From Balneolales bacterium (GTDB lineage Bacteria > Bacteroidota > Rhodothermia > Balneolales > Balneolaceae): a DNA stretch of 37,051 nucleotides. This document shows, piece after piece, positions 18,281 to 27,232 of this stretch. Under the pieces are notes generated by a model. It was not told where the DNA came from. It was given only the letters and a program-made list of their open reading frames with translations, and did not search any database. Each line of letters begins with the position of its first letter. The first letter of the stretch is position 1. A program made the position numbers and the translations under genes. The DNA is taken from positions 1 through 37,051 of the forward strand of contig JAURMN010000084.1 in NCBI GenBank assembly GCA_030830725.1, in the 5' to 3' direction.

Positions 18281-20313
18281 AGACTATAAATTTTTTTAAA
18301 CACTACGTTATGTACAGGTCTTCACTCGTTCTCGTTCTGAGTCTGCTCTGGGTTGCTGTTTTTGTTCAAACCAAGGCATGGTGCCAGGATATTGACCCAC
18401 AATCAGAGATATCATCTGAGCAGGTTCAATCTCTTTTGCCCTACGAGAATCCATTTTCAAGACCTCTCGATCAGACCCGTAATGGTGTTTTGGATCGTGA
18501 AACGATTGCAATGGATTCATTGCAAGTTCACTTGTTATCCGAAATATCGGCTCTGTACAGACTCCAATCTCAGGCGATCGATGCCCAGTTAGCAGGAGAT
18601 TATCTGGAAGCTGAAATTCGTTTGATGGAAGCCGTGGACGGAATTCAGGAATTACTCCAAAAATACCCTTCCCTTCAAGAAAACCGGCGTTTCACAGAAG
18701 CCTACAGATCCGTGATGGCCGAGTATCGCGAGTTTTATGGAATTTCATTCGCTGAGGGGCAGGTGGAGGGTGAGGTCTTCTCGGTGATGCAGGCACTTAT
18801 GGATGAAGATGACCTTTTTTCGGATGAGACATTTGTTTTGCCAGATGAGTTGAGAATCCCCAAAACTGACGTGCCATTGATTCAAAATTCACATGTGAGT
18901 CGCCATTTGATCTACTATAGCATGCGACGTCCTGATGTGATGGAAAAATGGCTGGATCGGTCCACGTTTTATTTTCCAATGATGGAGAAAATTTTCATGG
19001 AAGAGCGTGTTCCGGTGGAACTGATCCATTTATCCATGATCGAATCCGGACTTGTTCCAACCGCCAGAAGCTGGGCGTCAGCTGTCGGATTGTGGCAATT
19101 TATTCAGGCAACGGGTGCGATGTATGGACTCGAGGTTAATTGGTGGGTAGATGAGCGTCGGGATCCAGAAAAAGCAACCCGAGCAGCGGCTCGTCACCTT
19201 CGCGATCTCTTCAACATTTGGGGCGACTGGCATCTGGCTATGGCTAATTACAATATCTCCCCACGAGGGCTTCGTCGCGCCATCAATGCGGGTGGAGGTG
19301 TAGAAGATTATTGGGTAGCCTACCCGTATCTGCCACGGGAAACAAGGGGATATGTACCGGGTTTTATTGCGGCTACTATGATTTCGATGAACCCGGAAGA
19401 ATTTGGCTTTGCCAAGCCGGAATCTTCCACTCCATACCGATATGATGTAGCCCAGGTAGGAGGACTTATGTCGTTGGATCAATTGGCTAAGGCCGCCGGT
19501 ATCCCGGTGAATGACCTGAAGGATTTGAACCCAGAATTATTGCGCTGGGCTACCCCTCCAGGAGCTTCCTATCCTCTTAAAATACCGTATGGTGCTAAAT
19601 CGGCCTTCATGGCTGCCTATGATCAGCTTCCAAAAGAAGAACGCATAAGCGAGATCGCCATGCATACCGTCAAAAGTGGCGAAAATTTAGGCTTAATTGC
19701 TCGAAAATATGGTACGACAGTACGGGCTCTCTACAGCGCCAATGAAAACCTTTCCAGTACGATTTATCCAGGTCAGAAACTCGCGGTTCCGGTTGCCCCT
19801 GGCCCGGCGGAGCAACTGGCAGTAAATTTACCGACACACCAGGCGACTTCGATTAATACAAATCGTTCGGCTCAGGTACAGGCTCCTGCAAATACTTCAC
19901 CGGTTAATTATACTGTGAAGTCGAATGACACAATAGGACATATCGCCGAGTGGTACGATGTTGCTGCCTGGCAAATTCGCACATGGAATGGCATTGGGAA
20001 TACCATTCGTATTGGTCAAAAGTTGACGCTTCATGTGCCTCGAGAGCAATCTGCTTACTATGCGCAGCTCAACACCCGTTCTTTCTCAGAAAAGCAGACG
20101 TTGGAACGTCGCCAAAAAAATGGTGAGAATATATTTGCCGGGTTTGTTGATGGTGATGCCGCGGGTGAAGCTTTGGTTTACACGGTCAAGCGCAGTGATA
20201 CGCTAACCGAGATAGCACGTTCATTTGGAGTCACAGTATCTTCCATTCAACAAGTGAATAATCTCAAAAGTACGGTCATTTATCCGGGTCAACAGCTTAC
20301 GATTCGTCGATAA
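18277..20313 (+). CDS. mltD: Membrane-bound lytic murein transglycosylase D-like, with three LysM domains
   Basis: Cleaves peptidoglycan glycan strands to anhydromuropeptides in the periplasm. A signal peptide is visible ('SSLVLVLSLLWVAVFVQTKAWCQ'). After a helical region comes the SLT domain with catalytic Glu in 'MIESGLVPTARSWASAVGLW' (about residue 256) and 'DWHLAMANYNISPRGL'. Three LysM peptidoglycan-binding repeats follow at about 462-507 ('HTVKSGENLGLIARKYGTT'), 544-590 and 634-678, the last one ending the protein. The start may be TTG at 18277, overlapping the nadE stop (TTGA), or ATG at 18310, 11 codons later; both keep the signal peptide and neither has a ribosome site. This is the MltD arrangement, but with three LysM repeats. 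It may cooperate with NamZ in wall turnover. Confidence 0.93.
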   Translation: MKTINFFKHYVMYRSSLVLVLSLLWVAVFVQTKAWCQDIDPQSEISSEQVQSLLPYENPFSRPLDQTRNGVLDRETIAMDSLQVHLLSEISALYRLQSQAIDAQLAGDYLEAEIRLMEAVDGIQELLQKYPSLQENRRFTEAYRSVMAEYREFYGISFAEGQVEGEVFSVMQALMDEDDLFSDETFVLPDELRIPKTDVPLIQNSHVSRHLIYYSMRRPDVMEKWLDRSTFYFPMMEKIFMEERVPVELIHLSMIESGLVPTARSWASAVGLWQFIQATGAMYGLEVNWWVDERRDPEKATRAAARHLRDLFNIWGDWHLAMANYNISPRGLRRAINAGGGVEDYWVAYPYLPRETRGYVPGFIAATMISMNPEEFGFAKPESSTPYRYDVAQVGGLMSLDQLAKAAGIPVNDLKDLNPELLRWATPPGASYPLKIPYGAKSAFMAAYDQLPKEERISEIAMHTVKSGENLGLIARKYGTTVRALYSANENLSSTIYPGQKLAVPVAPGPAEQLAVNLPTHQATSINTNRSAQVQAPANTSPVNYTVKSNDTIGHIAEWYDVAAWQIRTWNGIGNTIRIGQKLTLHVPREQSAYYAQLNTRSFSEKQTLERRQKNGENIFAGFVDGDAAGEALVYTVKRSDTLTEIARSFGVTVSSIQQVNNLKSTVIYPGQQLTIRR

Positions 20314-20348
20314 CCTGCACCGATCCTTCACCTTTAGACAGTTTACTT

Positions 20349-21227
20349 ATGGGGAAGGCAGATCTTCACCTGCATACCCTTTACTCCGACGGGTATTGTG
20401 ATCCGCATCTATTGGCAAAAACAGCCCAGGAAAAGGGATTAGAAGCCATATCGGTAACCGATCATGACTCCATGAATGCGTATTCGGAGTTGAAAGAAAC
20501 CTGCCTAGAGTTGAAACTTATGTTGGTACCCGGGGCTGAGATGACGGCTCTTTATTCGTATCTGGATCCCATCACGGAAGAACCTGTTCAGAAAGAGATC
20601 CATGTGCTGGCTTATGGTTTGGACCCTGCCAGAGAGGATGTTCAAAGACTCATGATTCGGCAGCGAAAGGCCCGTAAAGATCGTATCCAGGCCATCTTAG
20701 ATCTGTTACGTACCAAAGGAATAGAACTTTCTATGGAGGATATTTTGGCAGAATCCATGAAGGGAAATCCAGGGCGACCCCATATTGCCAAGGCATTGAT
20801 CCGGTCACGATTTGCCACTACAGTCGCCGATTCTTTTATACGGTACATAGGAAATGAGCATATCAAAGGGATCGAAAAGAATTATCTCTCCTTGGAGGAA
20901 ATGATTCCGCAGATTCAGAGCCTTGGCGGAGTTACAATATTAGCTCACCCAGGAGCACTCTACACCTTTACCGAACTCCAAAAATTTATCGAAATGGGTC
21001 TTGACGGACTGGAAACAATACATCCTAGTCATCCCTATGCGATTCAAAAACAACTCTCCGAGCTTGCGGATGCCCGTTATCTTTTGCATACTGGAGGGAG
21101 TGATTTTCATGGGCCTATTAAAGCCTATGAACCTTGGTTTGGAACGGTAACGCTCTCAATGCAGCGCCTGACTCTGCTCCAAAATGCCATTTCAAGGCAA
21201 GGTGGTGTTCCGTATCTTTCAAACTAG
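20349..21227 (+). CDS. PHP-domain phosphoesterase (YciV/TrpH-like)
   Basis: Protein of 292 residues with the polymerase-and-histidinol-phosphatase (PHP) fold. The metal ligands are visible in 'ADLHLHTLYSDG' at the N-terminus, 'VTDHDSM' (about 37-43), 'GAEMTA' (about 66), 'EIHVLAYGLD', 'ILAHPGA' and 'GGSDFHGP' near the C-terminus. This set and length match the YciV/RNase AM group, whose E. coli member degrades short RNAs 5'-to-3' and acts on 3',5'-bisnucleotides. Whether this protein shares that activity is inferred. There is no signal peptide, so it is cytosolic. It lies between the lytic transglycosylase (35-bp gap) and ribH (55-bp gap). Confidence 0.88.
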   Translation: MGKADLHLHTLYSDGYCDPHLLAKTAQEKGLEAISVTDHDSMNAYSELKETCLELKLMLVPGAEMTALYSYLDPITEEPVQKEIHVLAYGLDPAREDVQRLMIRQRKARKDRIQAILDLLRTKGIELSMEDILAESMKGNPGRPHIAKALIRSRFATTVADSFIRYIGNEHIKGIEKNYLSLEEMIPQIQSLGGVTILAHPGALYTFTELQKFIEMGLDGLETIHPSHPYAIQKQLSELADARYLLHTGGSDFHGPIKAYEPWFGTVTLSMQRLTLLQNAISRQGGVPYLSN

Positions 21228-21282
21228 TAAGGGCCTATTTTCTTTTCAAGGTACCTGATAATTAAGACCTATTTACTTAAGG

Positions 21283-21747
21283 ATGAAGAAAGAAACACTT
21301 CGGATTGCCATCGCGGCTTCTCGATGGAACTCACAGATAACCGATGAGATGGTGAAAGGAGCCAAAGAAGCCCTCTTGGGATATGGACTACGAGAAGATC
21401 AAATTGAATCCGTTCGCTGTCCTGGTGCTTATGAACTCCCGCTTACGGTTCGTTATCTATTAGATAAACAGAATTCTAAACAGGCTCCGTTGTATGACGG
21501 GGTTGTAGCCATTGGCGCGGTGATCCGAGGCGAGACTCCTCACTTTGACTATATCTGTCAATCTGTAGCCCAGGGATTATCCCGTCTTAATCTGGATTCG
21601 GGACGGCCGGTAGCTTTTGGTGTGTTGACCACAGATACGGTTACACAGGCTCTCGAAAGAGCCGGTCGATCCAAAGGTAATAAAGGAGCTGAAGCTGCGT
21701 TGGCTGTACTGGATATGTTACAAGTTAAATTTGATTTAGGGCTATAA
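21283..21747 (+). CDS. ribH: 6,7-dimethyl-8-ribityllumazine synthase
   Basis: Penultimate enzyme of riboflavin synthesis. It condenses 5-amino-6-ribitylaminouracil with 3,4-dihydroxy-2-butanone 4-phosphate and forms a large cage-like oligomer. The 154-residue protein has all the signatures: 'AASRWNSQITDEMVKGA', 'VRCPGAYELPLTVRYLL', 'VAIGAVIRGETPHFDYI' with the catalytic His, and 'FGVLTTDTVTQALERAG'. The ATG follows 'cttaagg' very closely. No other riboflavin gene lies in the window. uppS begins 21 bp downstream. Confidence 0.97.
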   Translation: MKKETLRIAIAASRWNSQITDEMVKGAKEALLGYGLREDQIESVRCPGAYELPLTVRYLLDKQNSKQAPLYDGVVAIGAVIRGETPHFDYICQSVAQGLSRLNLDSGRPVAFGVLTTDTVTQALERAGRSKGNKGAEAALAVLDMLQVKFDLGL

Positions 21748-21768
21748 ATCGCATAATTTACTTCGTTT

Positions 21769-22701
21769 ATGATGGATTCTGATATCGATTCGGTTTCCTG
21801 CAATCTTGTACAAAATCAAAGATCTGTTGTGCTCACTCAAAAAGGACCAACAGAGCATTTAAATACGGATAATTTGAGTCACGCCGAACTGACCCATACG
21901 AGTCAATCACCGGAAGATCAGGAGACCCAGGAACTGTTGAAGCAGTCGGGTCCAATTCCGCGTCATATTGCTGTCATTATGGATGGGAATGGGCGATGGG
22001 CGGAACAACGTGGTAACCTTCGACTATTTGGACATAGAGCCGGTGTACATTCGGTGCGTGATATTACGGAATCCTGTGCTCAGCTCGGGGTGAAACACCT
22101 CACTCTCTACACATTTTCGACCGAAAACTGGGGGCGTCCGAGCGATGAAGTGAATGGTCTGATGAAACTTCTAGTCAAAACCCTCGGGAAAGAGGCAGAA
22201 ACTCTCCATCGTAATAATATTCGTCTGGTGACCATTGGGCAGACGGAACGATTCCCAGCTGAGATTCAGGAAAGACTTAATGAGGTGAAGGAACTCACCA
22301 AAGACAATACGTTGATGGATCTTTGCTTAGCCCTTAGTTATTCTGGTCGATGGGATATAACCCAGGCTGTTCAGCAAATAGCAACAAAAGTCAGTCAGGG
22401 TTCCCTCAGCCCTGAAGAGATTGACGACCCATGTATTTCGAGGCATTTAGCGACGCATGACAAACCAGATCCCGAACTTGTTATCCGAACCAGTGGTGAA
22501 TTCAGAGTGAGCAATTTTCTGCTCTGGCAGTTAGCCTATTCTGAGTTTTATGTCACCGATACGTTTTGGCCTGATTTCAGAAGAGATGAACTCTATGAGG
22601 CGATTCGATCCTTTCAAAAAAGAGATAGGAGATTTGGTAAATTATCCAATGGGTATACCAAAAGTCTGAGTTCAGCAGTTATTCGAAAACTTATGTCCTG
22701 A
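21769..22701 (+). CDS. uppS: Isoprenyl (undecaprenyl) diphosphate synthase
   Basis: Cis-prenyltransferase that builds undecaprenyl diphosphate, the lipid carrier for peptidoglycan and surface glycans. Core motifs are 'IAVIMDGNGRWAEQRG' with catalytic Asp (D72 in this numbering), 'TLYTFSTENWGRP', 'LVIRTSGEFRVSNFLLWQ' and 'FWPDFRRDEL'. The 310-residue length exceeds the usual ~250 because about 45 extra polar N-terminal residues precede the domain. Two adjacent ATGs (21769, 21772) could start it. A TTG at 21937, behind 'caggaactg', would give a normal N-terminus and is plausible given other TTG starts here. It is directly followed by bamA, as often in Bacteroidota. Confidence 0.95.
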   Translation: MMDSDIDSVSCNLVQNQRSVVLTQKGPTEHLNTDNLSHAELTHTSQSPEDQETQELLKQSGPIPRHIAVIMDGNGRWAEQRGNLRLFGHRAGVHSVRDITESCAQLGVKHLTLYTFSTENWGRPSDEVNGLMKLLVKTLGKEAETLHRNNIRLVTIGQTERFPAEIQERLNEVKELTKDNTLMDLCLALSYSGRWDITQAVQQIATKVSQGSLSPEEIDDPCISRHLATHDKPDPELVIRTSGEFRVSNFLLWQLAYSEFYVTDTFWPDFRRDELYEAIRSFQKRDRRFGKLSNGYTKSLSSAVIRKLMS

Positions 22702-22804
22702 TCATTCATGACCCTTATGATTCTGATTCTTTGGTCAAATTCTACTTCATATTTTGAACGTTTTCACTAGTGGATATCCTTTGATTCTAACGAATGTATT
22801 TCTA

Positions 22805-25372
22805 ATGATTTTTCTAAAGAGTTCCCGCTTGGGAATCTTCTTATTCGTAATGCTAATCTCATTTAGTGCGGTTAGTCTTGATGCAAAGCCTGGCACGCTC
22901 TCAACTGGCAACCGTGCGAATTCTCTTTTTGTGAGTCAGCAGGATACGATTACTGTGCCTGAGATGGTCCCCATTCAAATTCAGGATCCAACGGCTATTG
23001 AGACTGAGACTTTTGTGATCCGAGAGGTGGTCTTTATTGGTCTTGGCACAGCAAGGGAAAGCTATCTGCAAAGTACAAGCGGACTTATTCCCGGAGAGGT
23101 GATAACGATTCCTGGTGATGCACTTTCCAATGCGGTCAAACAGCTCTATCGAACCGGGCTCTTTTCGGATGTACGTATTGAATACGAGGAGGTGACCGGG
23201 GGTGTAAAATTGTTGATTTATGTATTGGAGCAGCCTCGATTAGAGAGTTACACGCTTTCAGGGGTTAAAAAATCTCAAGCACGGGACCTTCGAGATCGAT
23301 TGAATTTGTTGTCAGGATTTGCGGTGACTCGTTCTGTCAAAGCCCAGGCTGTTCAAACGATTCAACGTTTTTATCAAGAAAAAGGGTATTGGAACACAAA
23401 GGTTGAAGTCATTGAGACTCTGACCAATGATCTACGCAACCGGATAATTCTTGATTTTCAGATCGACCCGGGTCAGCTCATTCGAGTTCGTGAATTCGCT
23501 TTTGATGGCAATGAAGAAATTGAGGAAGGTAAACTGATCAAAGCATTCAAAACCATCAAAGAAGATCGCTGGTGGAGACTTTTTAAAAAACACGTCTACA
23601 TCAAAAATGAATATGAAGAAGGGATAGATAATCTGCTAGCCTTTTATCGGGAGCGCGGGTATCGTGATGTCCGGATCATCGCGGATTCAATCTATGTAGA
23701 TGACTGGAAAAAGGGTGACGGTGTTTACCTAAAGTTTTTGATTGACGAGGGTAATCAGTACCGAGTACGAAATATCACCTGGGACGGGAACTCTGTCTAT
23801 CCGGATGAGGTGCTTTCTGCAGCCCTGGAATTTCAGGAAGGGGATATCTTCAATGAAACCAAATACCAACAAAATCTTACCTTCAAGCAGGATAACAGTG
23901 ATATAACAAGTCTATATCACAACATCGGTTATCTGTTTTTTGATATCCGTCCGTCTGTAGAGGTCGTTGCAGAAGATTCGGTGGATCTGAACTTCGAAAT
24001 CATCGAAAACGACGTCGCCTACATTCGTCAGGTCTCGTTTTCTGGAAATGATAAAACGCACGATGACGTGATTCGAAGAACCTTGCGCACGATTCCCGGA
24101 CAGACCTACTCTCGTGCCGCCATTATTCGTTCCATTCGCGAATTGAGTACTCTCGGCTATTTCACACCGGAGGGGATTAATCCAGTTCCTTATCCCAATC
24201 AAATGGATAAGACTGTTGATATTGAGTTTGAACTCGATGAATCGCAAAGTACTGACAATTTTGAATTTTCAGGTGGCTTTGGCGGTCAGCAAATCGGTGT
24301 GATTCTTTCTGCGCGAGTGAATTTTAATAATTTTTCTCTTGCCCGGGCATTCGAGCCTGGTGGCTGGGCACCGATTCCGTCAGGGGATGGACAACGATTC
24401 TCACTGGGTGTACAGGTAACAGGACGTGGATACCAGAGCTACTCGGTCAGTTTCTCCGAGCCCTGGCTACGCGGGAAGCCGACATCCCTCGGTGTGAGTT
24501 TGAGTTATGATCGACTCAATTACAACTCCTCTGCATTTCTTTTTTCAACACGGAATTATGAGCTTTTCAGCGCCACAGCCTCGATTGGAAAGCGACTGAA
24601 ATGGCCGGATGATTATTTCCAGCTCACCACTTCGGTTTCATATCAACTTTATAATGTGGCAGGATTTAGTAGCGTTTTCTCCTCAGGAATTGCCAATATT
24701 TTAAATGCCCGAATCGGTATTGAACGTAACTCGCTAGATAACTTTATTTCCCCGACAGCGGGATCTAATTTCGGAATATCTGGAGAGGTTGCTCCACCAC
24801 TTCCAGGATTTAATCAGTATTATAAAATTCGTTCTAATTATCAGCACCATTACAACATTGTGGACAAGTTTGTACTCTCCGGATCAGTGGAATACGGCTT
24901 TATCGGATATTTTGGTGCAGGTGAACGGAGTAATTTCCAACGATTCTATCTGGGTGGAACTCAAATTCAGCAACGCCAGAATTTTATCAATGATAACATT
25001 GATATGCGGGGCTTTCCTGGTGGATTTAATGGAGTGATTTCTCCGTTGGATGAGAACCAGACGCAAATTGGTGGGCGAATCTATGATAAATACAGCTTTG
25101 AACTACGTTATCCTGCAGTCTCAAACGAGCAATTACAGTTGATACCGTATTTGTTTGCCGATGCCGGAAATACGTTTGCAGACTTTACATCTTTTGACCC
25201 ATTTAATGTGAAGCGCGCCACGGGAATGGGAGTTCGTATCTTCCTGCCGATTTTGGGGCTTGTTGATTTAAGTTACGGATATCGTCTGGATGGCACTCCA
25301 GCCAGTGCAGATGGCCAGGGCCTCAGTCCTAAAACCTGGGAATTTCTATTTAATATCGGTGCACCGTTCTGA
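22805..25372 (+). CDS. bamA: Outer-membrane protein assembly factor BamA
   Basis: Central component of the BAM complex, which folds beta-barrel proteins into the outer membrane. The ORF track begins at a TTG (22754); I chose the ATG at 22805 because it starts a clean signal peptide ('IFLKSSRLGIFLFVMLISF', ending 'SLDA'), giving 855 residues. About five POTRA domains follow: 'FVIREVVFIGL' opens the first, 'IRQVSFSGNDKTHDDVI' the last. The C-terminal half is a 16-strand-type barrel with the loop-6 motif 'DMRGFPGG' and a final phenylalanine ('EFLFNIGAPF'), the usual outer-membrane sorting signal. Three Skp chaperones follow, so substrate delivery and insertion are encoded together. Confidence 0.96.
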   Translation: MIFLKSSRLGIFLFVMLISFSAVSLDAKPGTLSTGNRANSLFVSQQDTITVPEMVPIQIQDPTAIETETFVIREVVFIGLGTARESYLQSTSGLIPGEVITIPGDALSNAVKQLYRTGLFSDVRIEYEEVTGGVKLLIYVLEQPRLESYTLSGVKKSQARDLRDRLNLLSGFAVTRSVKAQAVQTIQRFYQEKGYWNTKVEVIETLTNDLRNRIILDFQIDPGQLIRVREFAFDGNEEIEEGKLIKAFKTIKEDRWWRLFKKHVYIKNEYEEGIDNLLAFYRERGYRDVRIIADSIYVDDWKKGDGVYLKFLIDEGNQYRVRNITWDGNSVYPDEVLSAALEFQEGDIFNETKYQQNLTFKQDNSDITSLYHNIGYLFFDIRPSVEVVAEDSVDLNFEIIENDVAYIRQVSFSGNDKTHDDVIRRTLRTIPGQTYSRAAIIRSIRELSTLGYFTPEGINPVPYPNQMDKTVDIEFELDESQSTDNFEFSGGFGGQQIGVILSARVNFNNFSLARAFEPGGWAPIPSGDGQRFSLGVQVTGRGYQSYSVSFSEPWLRGKPTSLGVSLSYDRLNYNSSAFLFSTRNYELFSATASIGKRLKWPDDYFQLTTSVSYQLYNVAGFSSVFSSGIANILNARIGIERNSLDNFISPTAGSNFGISGEVAPPLPGFNQYYKIRSNYQHHYNIVDKFVLSGSVEYGFIGYFGAGERSNFQRFYLGGTQIQQRQNFINDNIDMRGFPGGFNGVISPLDENQTQIGGRIYDKYSFELRYPAVSNEQLQLIPYLFADAGNTFADFTSFDPFNVKRATGMGVRIFLPILGLVDLSYGYRLDGTPASADGQGLSPKTWEFLFNIGAPF

Positions 25373-25381
25373 TTTGTACAC

Positions 25382-25386
25382 GAGGA
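25382..25386 (+). promoter_or_regulatory. Ribosome binding site deciding the start of the first skp gene
   Basis: GAGGA lies eight bases before the ATG at 25395. It supports that start over the upstream codon in the ORF track (25290), which would place 83 bp inside bamA. Confidence 0.5.
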
Positions 25387-25394
25387 TATTCATA

Positions 25395-25997
25395 ATGAAA
25401 CACTTCAAATTTAGAACTGAATCTGACGTTTTATTATCTGGAAATCATCCATTGGCAATCGCAAACTTTATTTTTGCCATTCTATTCTTTGGAGTTACTT
25501 TTTTGGTCATTCCTGTACAGGCTCAGGATCAGCATATCGGATTTGTGGATACCAACGAAATATTGGCAAAACTTCCGGAGTATTCTGGAATTCAACAGCA
25601 GCTTAATCAGGAGTCTCAATCATGGAGAGAGAAAGTGCTGGAATTAGAGGCCGAACTGGTTGAACTTGAGAGAGAGTTTGAAGCTCGTGAAATACTCTAC
25701 ACAGAGGAAGTAAAAGTTCAAAAAAAGAAGGAAATAGAGGATAAACGAGCATCCATCTCCACGTTTATTGAATCTAAGTTTGGACCGGAAGGTGAGTATT
25801 TCAAGCGACAGGCGGAACTTTTACAGCCCCTTCAGCGCAAAATCCACGAAGCGATTATGAGGGTTGTGCAACAAGGGGGGTATACGTTTGTTTTGGATCG
25901 TGCCCAGAATACAGGGCTCATTTACGCAACTCCGGAGTCTAATTTGAATGATCTGGTTTTAGAGGAATTAGGTATTAATCCAGATCAACCGAATTAA
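25395..25997 (+). CDS. skp: Skp/OmpH family periplasmic chaperone, copy 1
   Basis: Periplasmic holdase for unfolded outer-membrane proteins. From the ATG at 25395 it has 200 residues: a rather long N-region, a hydrophobic segment ('NFIFAILFFGVTFLVIPVQAQ') with a cleavage site after 'VQAQ', the small first strand 'HIGFVDTNEILAKLPEY', then a long charged coiled-coil (about 60-150) and the closing 'GGYTFVLDRAQNTGLIYATP'. This is the jellyfish-like Skp layout. The ORF track version starts inside bamA and is an artefact. It lies 22 bp after bamA. It differs most from the other two copies, with a longer and more lysine-rich coiled coil. Confidence 0.93.
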   Translation: MKHFKFRTESDVLLSGNHPLAIANFIFAILFFGVTFLVIPVQAQDQHIGFVDTNEILAKLPEYSGIQQQLNQESQSWREKVLELEAELVELEREFEAREILYTEEVKVQKKKEIEDKRASISTFIESKFGPEGEYFKRQAELLQPLQRKIHEAIMRVVQQGGYTFVLDRAQNTGLIYATPESNLNDLVLEELGINPDQPN

Positions 25998-26046
25998 ATA
26001 AAAAATCACTACCTTTTAGTCCTACAATTTTGAAATCATACTCCTT

Positions 26047-26574
26047 ATGAAACACATATTTCTCTCTTTAAGTCTACTTGTCCTGCCACTGATCGGGTTT
26101 GCACAAGACAAAATCGGAATTATGAACCCACAGCTTGTTCTATCATCTCTACCTGAGACTAGGGCTATTGAACAGAACTTGCAGGGGTTTGTGGAGCAAC
26201 GCCAGGCCGAATTTGAAACCAAATATACCGCATGGCTGGAGCGTGTTACGAAATATCAGCAAAATGTGGAGGCTAATCTCTTGACCACGCAAGCTCAGCA
26301 GGAGGAGGAGCAAAGCCTTGCTGAAGTTCAGGCTGAACTTGAAGGAATGGAGCAACGCTTTCAGGTAGATCTTCAAAATCGTCGTGCGGAGCTTCTGGAG
26401 CCACTGATCCAGCGCATGGATGAGACAATGCAAAAAATTGCTGCTGAGAATGGTATTGATATGATCCTTAATCAGGCAACAGCCGGCGGCGATCCAATTG
26501 TCTATTTTGTATCCGCAAGGGCGATGAATATTACTCAAATGGTTATTGACCGGATGAACGACTCAGCCAATTAA
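26047..26574 (+). CDS. skp: Skp/OmpH family periplasmic chaperone, copy 2
   Basis: Second of three tandem Skp-like proteins, 175 residues. The short signal peptide ends 'LIGFAQ'. 'DKIGIMNPQLVLSSLPETRAIEQNLQGF' is the first strand and helix, then a glutamine/glutamate-rich coiled coil ('TQAQQEEEQSLAEVQAELEGM') and 'AAENGIDMILNQATAGGDPIVYF' closing the body. The gene starts 49 bp after copy 1 with a leader that lacks a Shine-Dalgarno sequence. It resembles copy 3 more than copy 1, so duplication of the 2/3 ancestor is likely. Confidence 0.93.
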   Translation: MKHIFLSLSLLVLPLIGFAQDKIGIMNPQLVLSSLPETRAIEQNLQGFVEQRQAEFETKYTAWLERVTKYQQNVEANLLTTQAQQEEEQSLAEVQAELEGMEQRFQVDLQNRRAELLEPLIQRMDETMQKIAAENGIDMILNQATAGGDPIVYFVSARAMNITQMVIDRMNDSAN

Positions 26575-26576
26575 TG

Positions 26577-26597
26577 GTATACACGAGCAACGTATAC
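26577..26597 (+). repeat. Paired GTATAC sites between skp copies 2 and 3
   Basis: Two copies of the self-complementary hexamer GTATAC are separated by 9 bases, directly after the stop of skp copy 2. They can pair as a 6-bp stem with a 9-base loop. There is no T-run, so it is not an ordinary terminator. It could be an mRNA stability element or chance. Confidence 0.3.
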
Positions 26598-26655
26598 AAA
26601 TAACTCGACTCTAAAGAACACGATTACCATCTTAAACTGTAATTCGAATTAGGTT

Positions 26656-27219
26656 ATGAAACACCCCTCCATTCAAACGATTAAGCTTTTTATTTTTTCA
26701 GTCTCTGTGCTTTTTGCCGGAGTACTTTTTACTCCAACTCAGGCAGTTTCACAAGATATGAAAGTGGGCTTTGTTGAGCCCCGAATCATCTTAGAAAGAA
26801 TGCCGGAAATGAGAGCTGTTCAACAGCGTTTGCAAAATTTCGCAGATCGTAAGCGTACGGAATTAATCGAAGCCGAAACCAATTTTCAGCAGCAACTTCA
26901 ATCTTATCAGGAGCGTGCTTCTGTAATGTCTCAAACTGCACGTACAACAGAGGAAGAGCGCCTGGCTGAGGTAAGTGCAGAGTTACAACAATTACAGGCC
27001 ACTGCAGAGCAAGAACTTGCTCAGCGTCGTGCTGAGTTAATGTCTCCAATTTTGCAGCAAATTCAGGATGCTATCGATGCTGTTGCCGGAGAAAAGAGAC
27101 TTGATATCGTTTTGAATACGACAACGTCTACTGGGGATGTGATCATTCTGTATGTATCGGAGGAAGTGCGACAGCAGAATGATATCACTGAAGCGGTAAT
27201 GGCGCGTTTGGAGATCTGA
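26656..27219 (+). CDS. skp: Skp/OmpH family periplasmic chaperone, copy 3
   Basis: Third tandem Skp-like protein, 187 residues. The signal peptide has hydrophobic core 'LFIFSVSVLFAGVLF' and ends near 'QAVSQ'. 'MKVGFVEPRIILERMPEMRAVQQRLQNF' is followed by a long coiled coil ('TTEEERLAEVSAELQQLQATAEQEL') and 'EKRLDIVLNTTTSTGDVIILYV'. The alignment with copy 2 is easy by eye in the first helix ('P..RA..Q.LQ.F'). It is the last gene of the plus-strand run; a hairpin with a T-run follows 13 bp after the stop. The gap from copy 2 is 81 bp. Confidence 0.93.
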   Translation: MKHPSIQTIKLFIFSVSVLFAGVLFTPTQAVSQDMKVGFVEPRIILERMPEMRAVQQRLQNFADRKRTELIEAETNFQQQLQSYQERASVMSQTARTTEEERLAEVSAELQQLQATAEQELAQRRAELMSPILQQIQDAIDAVAGEKRLDIVLNTTTSTGDVIILYVSEEVRQQNDITEAVMARLEI

Positions 27220-27232
27220 TCAATCTTTAATT

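Noticed and set aside
19078-19482. Long minus-strand ORF (134 residues) inside the lytic transglycosylase
   Set aside because: It is a shadow of a strongly conserved coding region, with no recognisable domain or start signal.
25290-25394. Extended N-terminus of skp copy 1 as given in the ORF track
   Set aside because: It would overlap the bamA 3' end by 83 bp and lacks a signal peptide at its start; the ATG at 25395 has a ribosome site and a proper signal sequence.
26149-26538. Minus-strand ORF (129 residues) opposite skp copy 2
   Set aside because: The leucine-rich text is the reverse reading of Gln/Glu coiled-coil codons.
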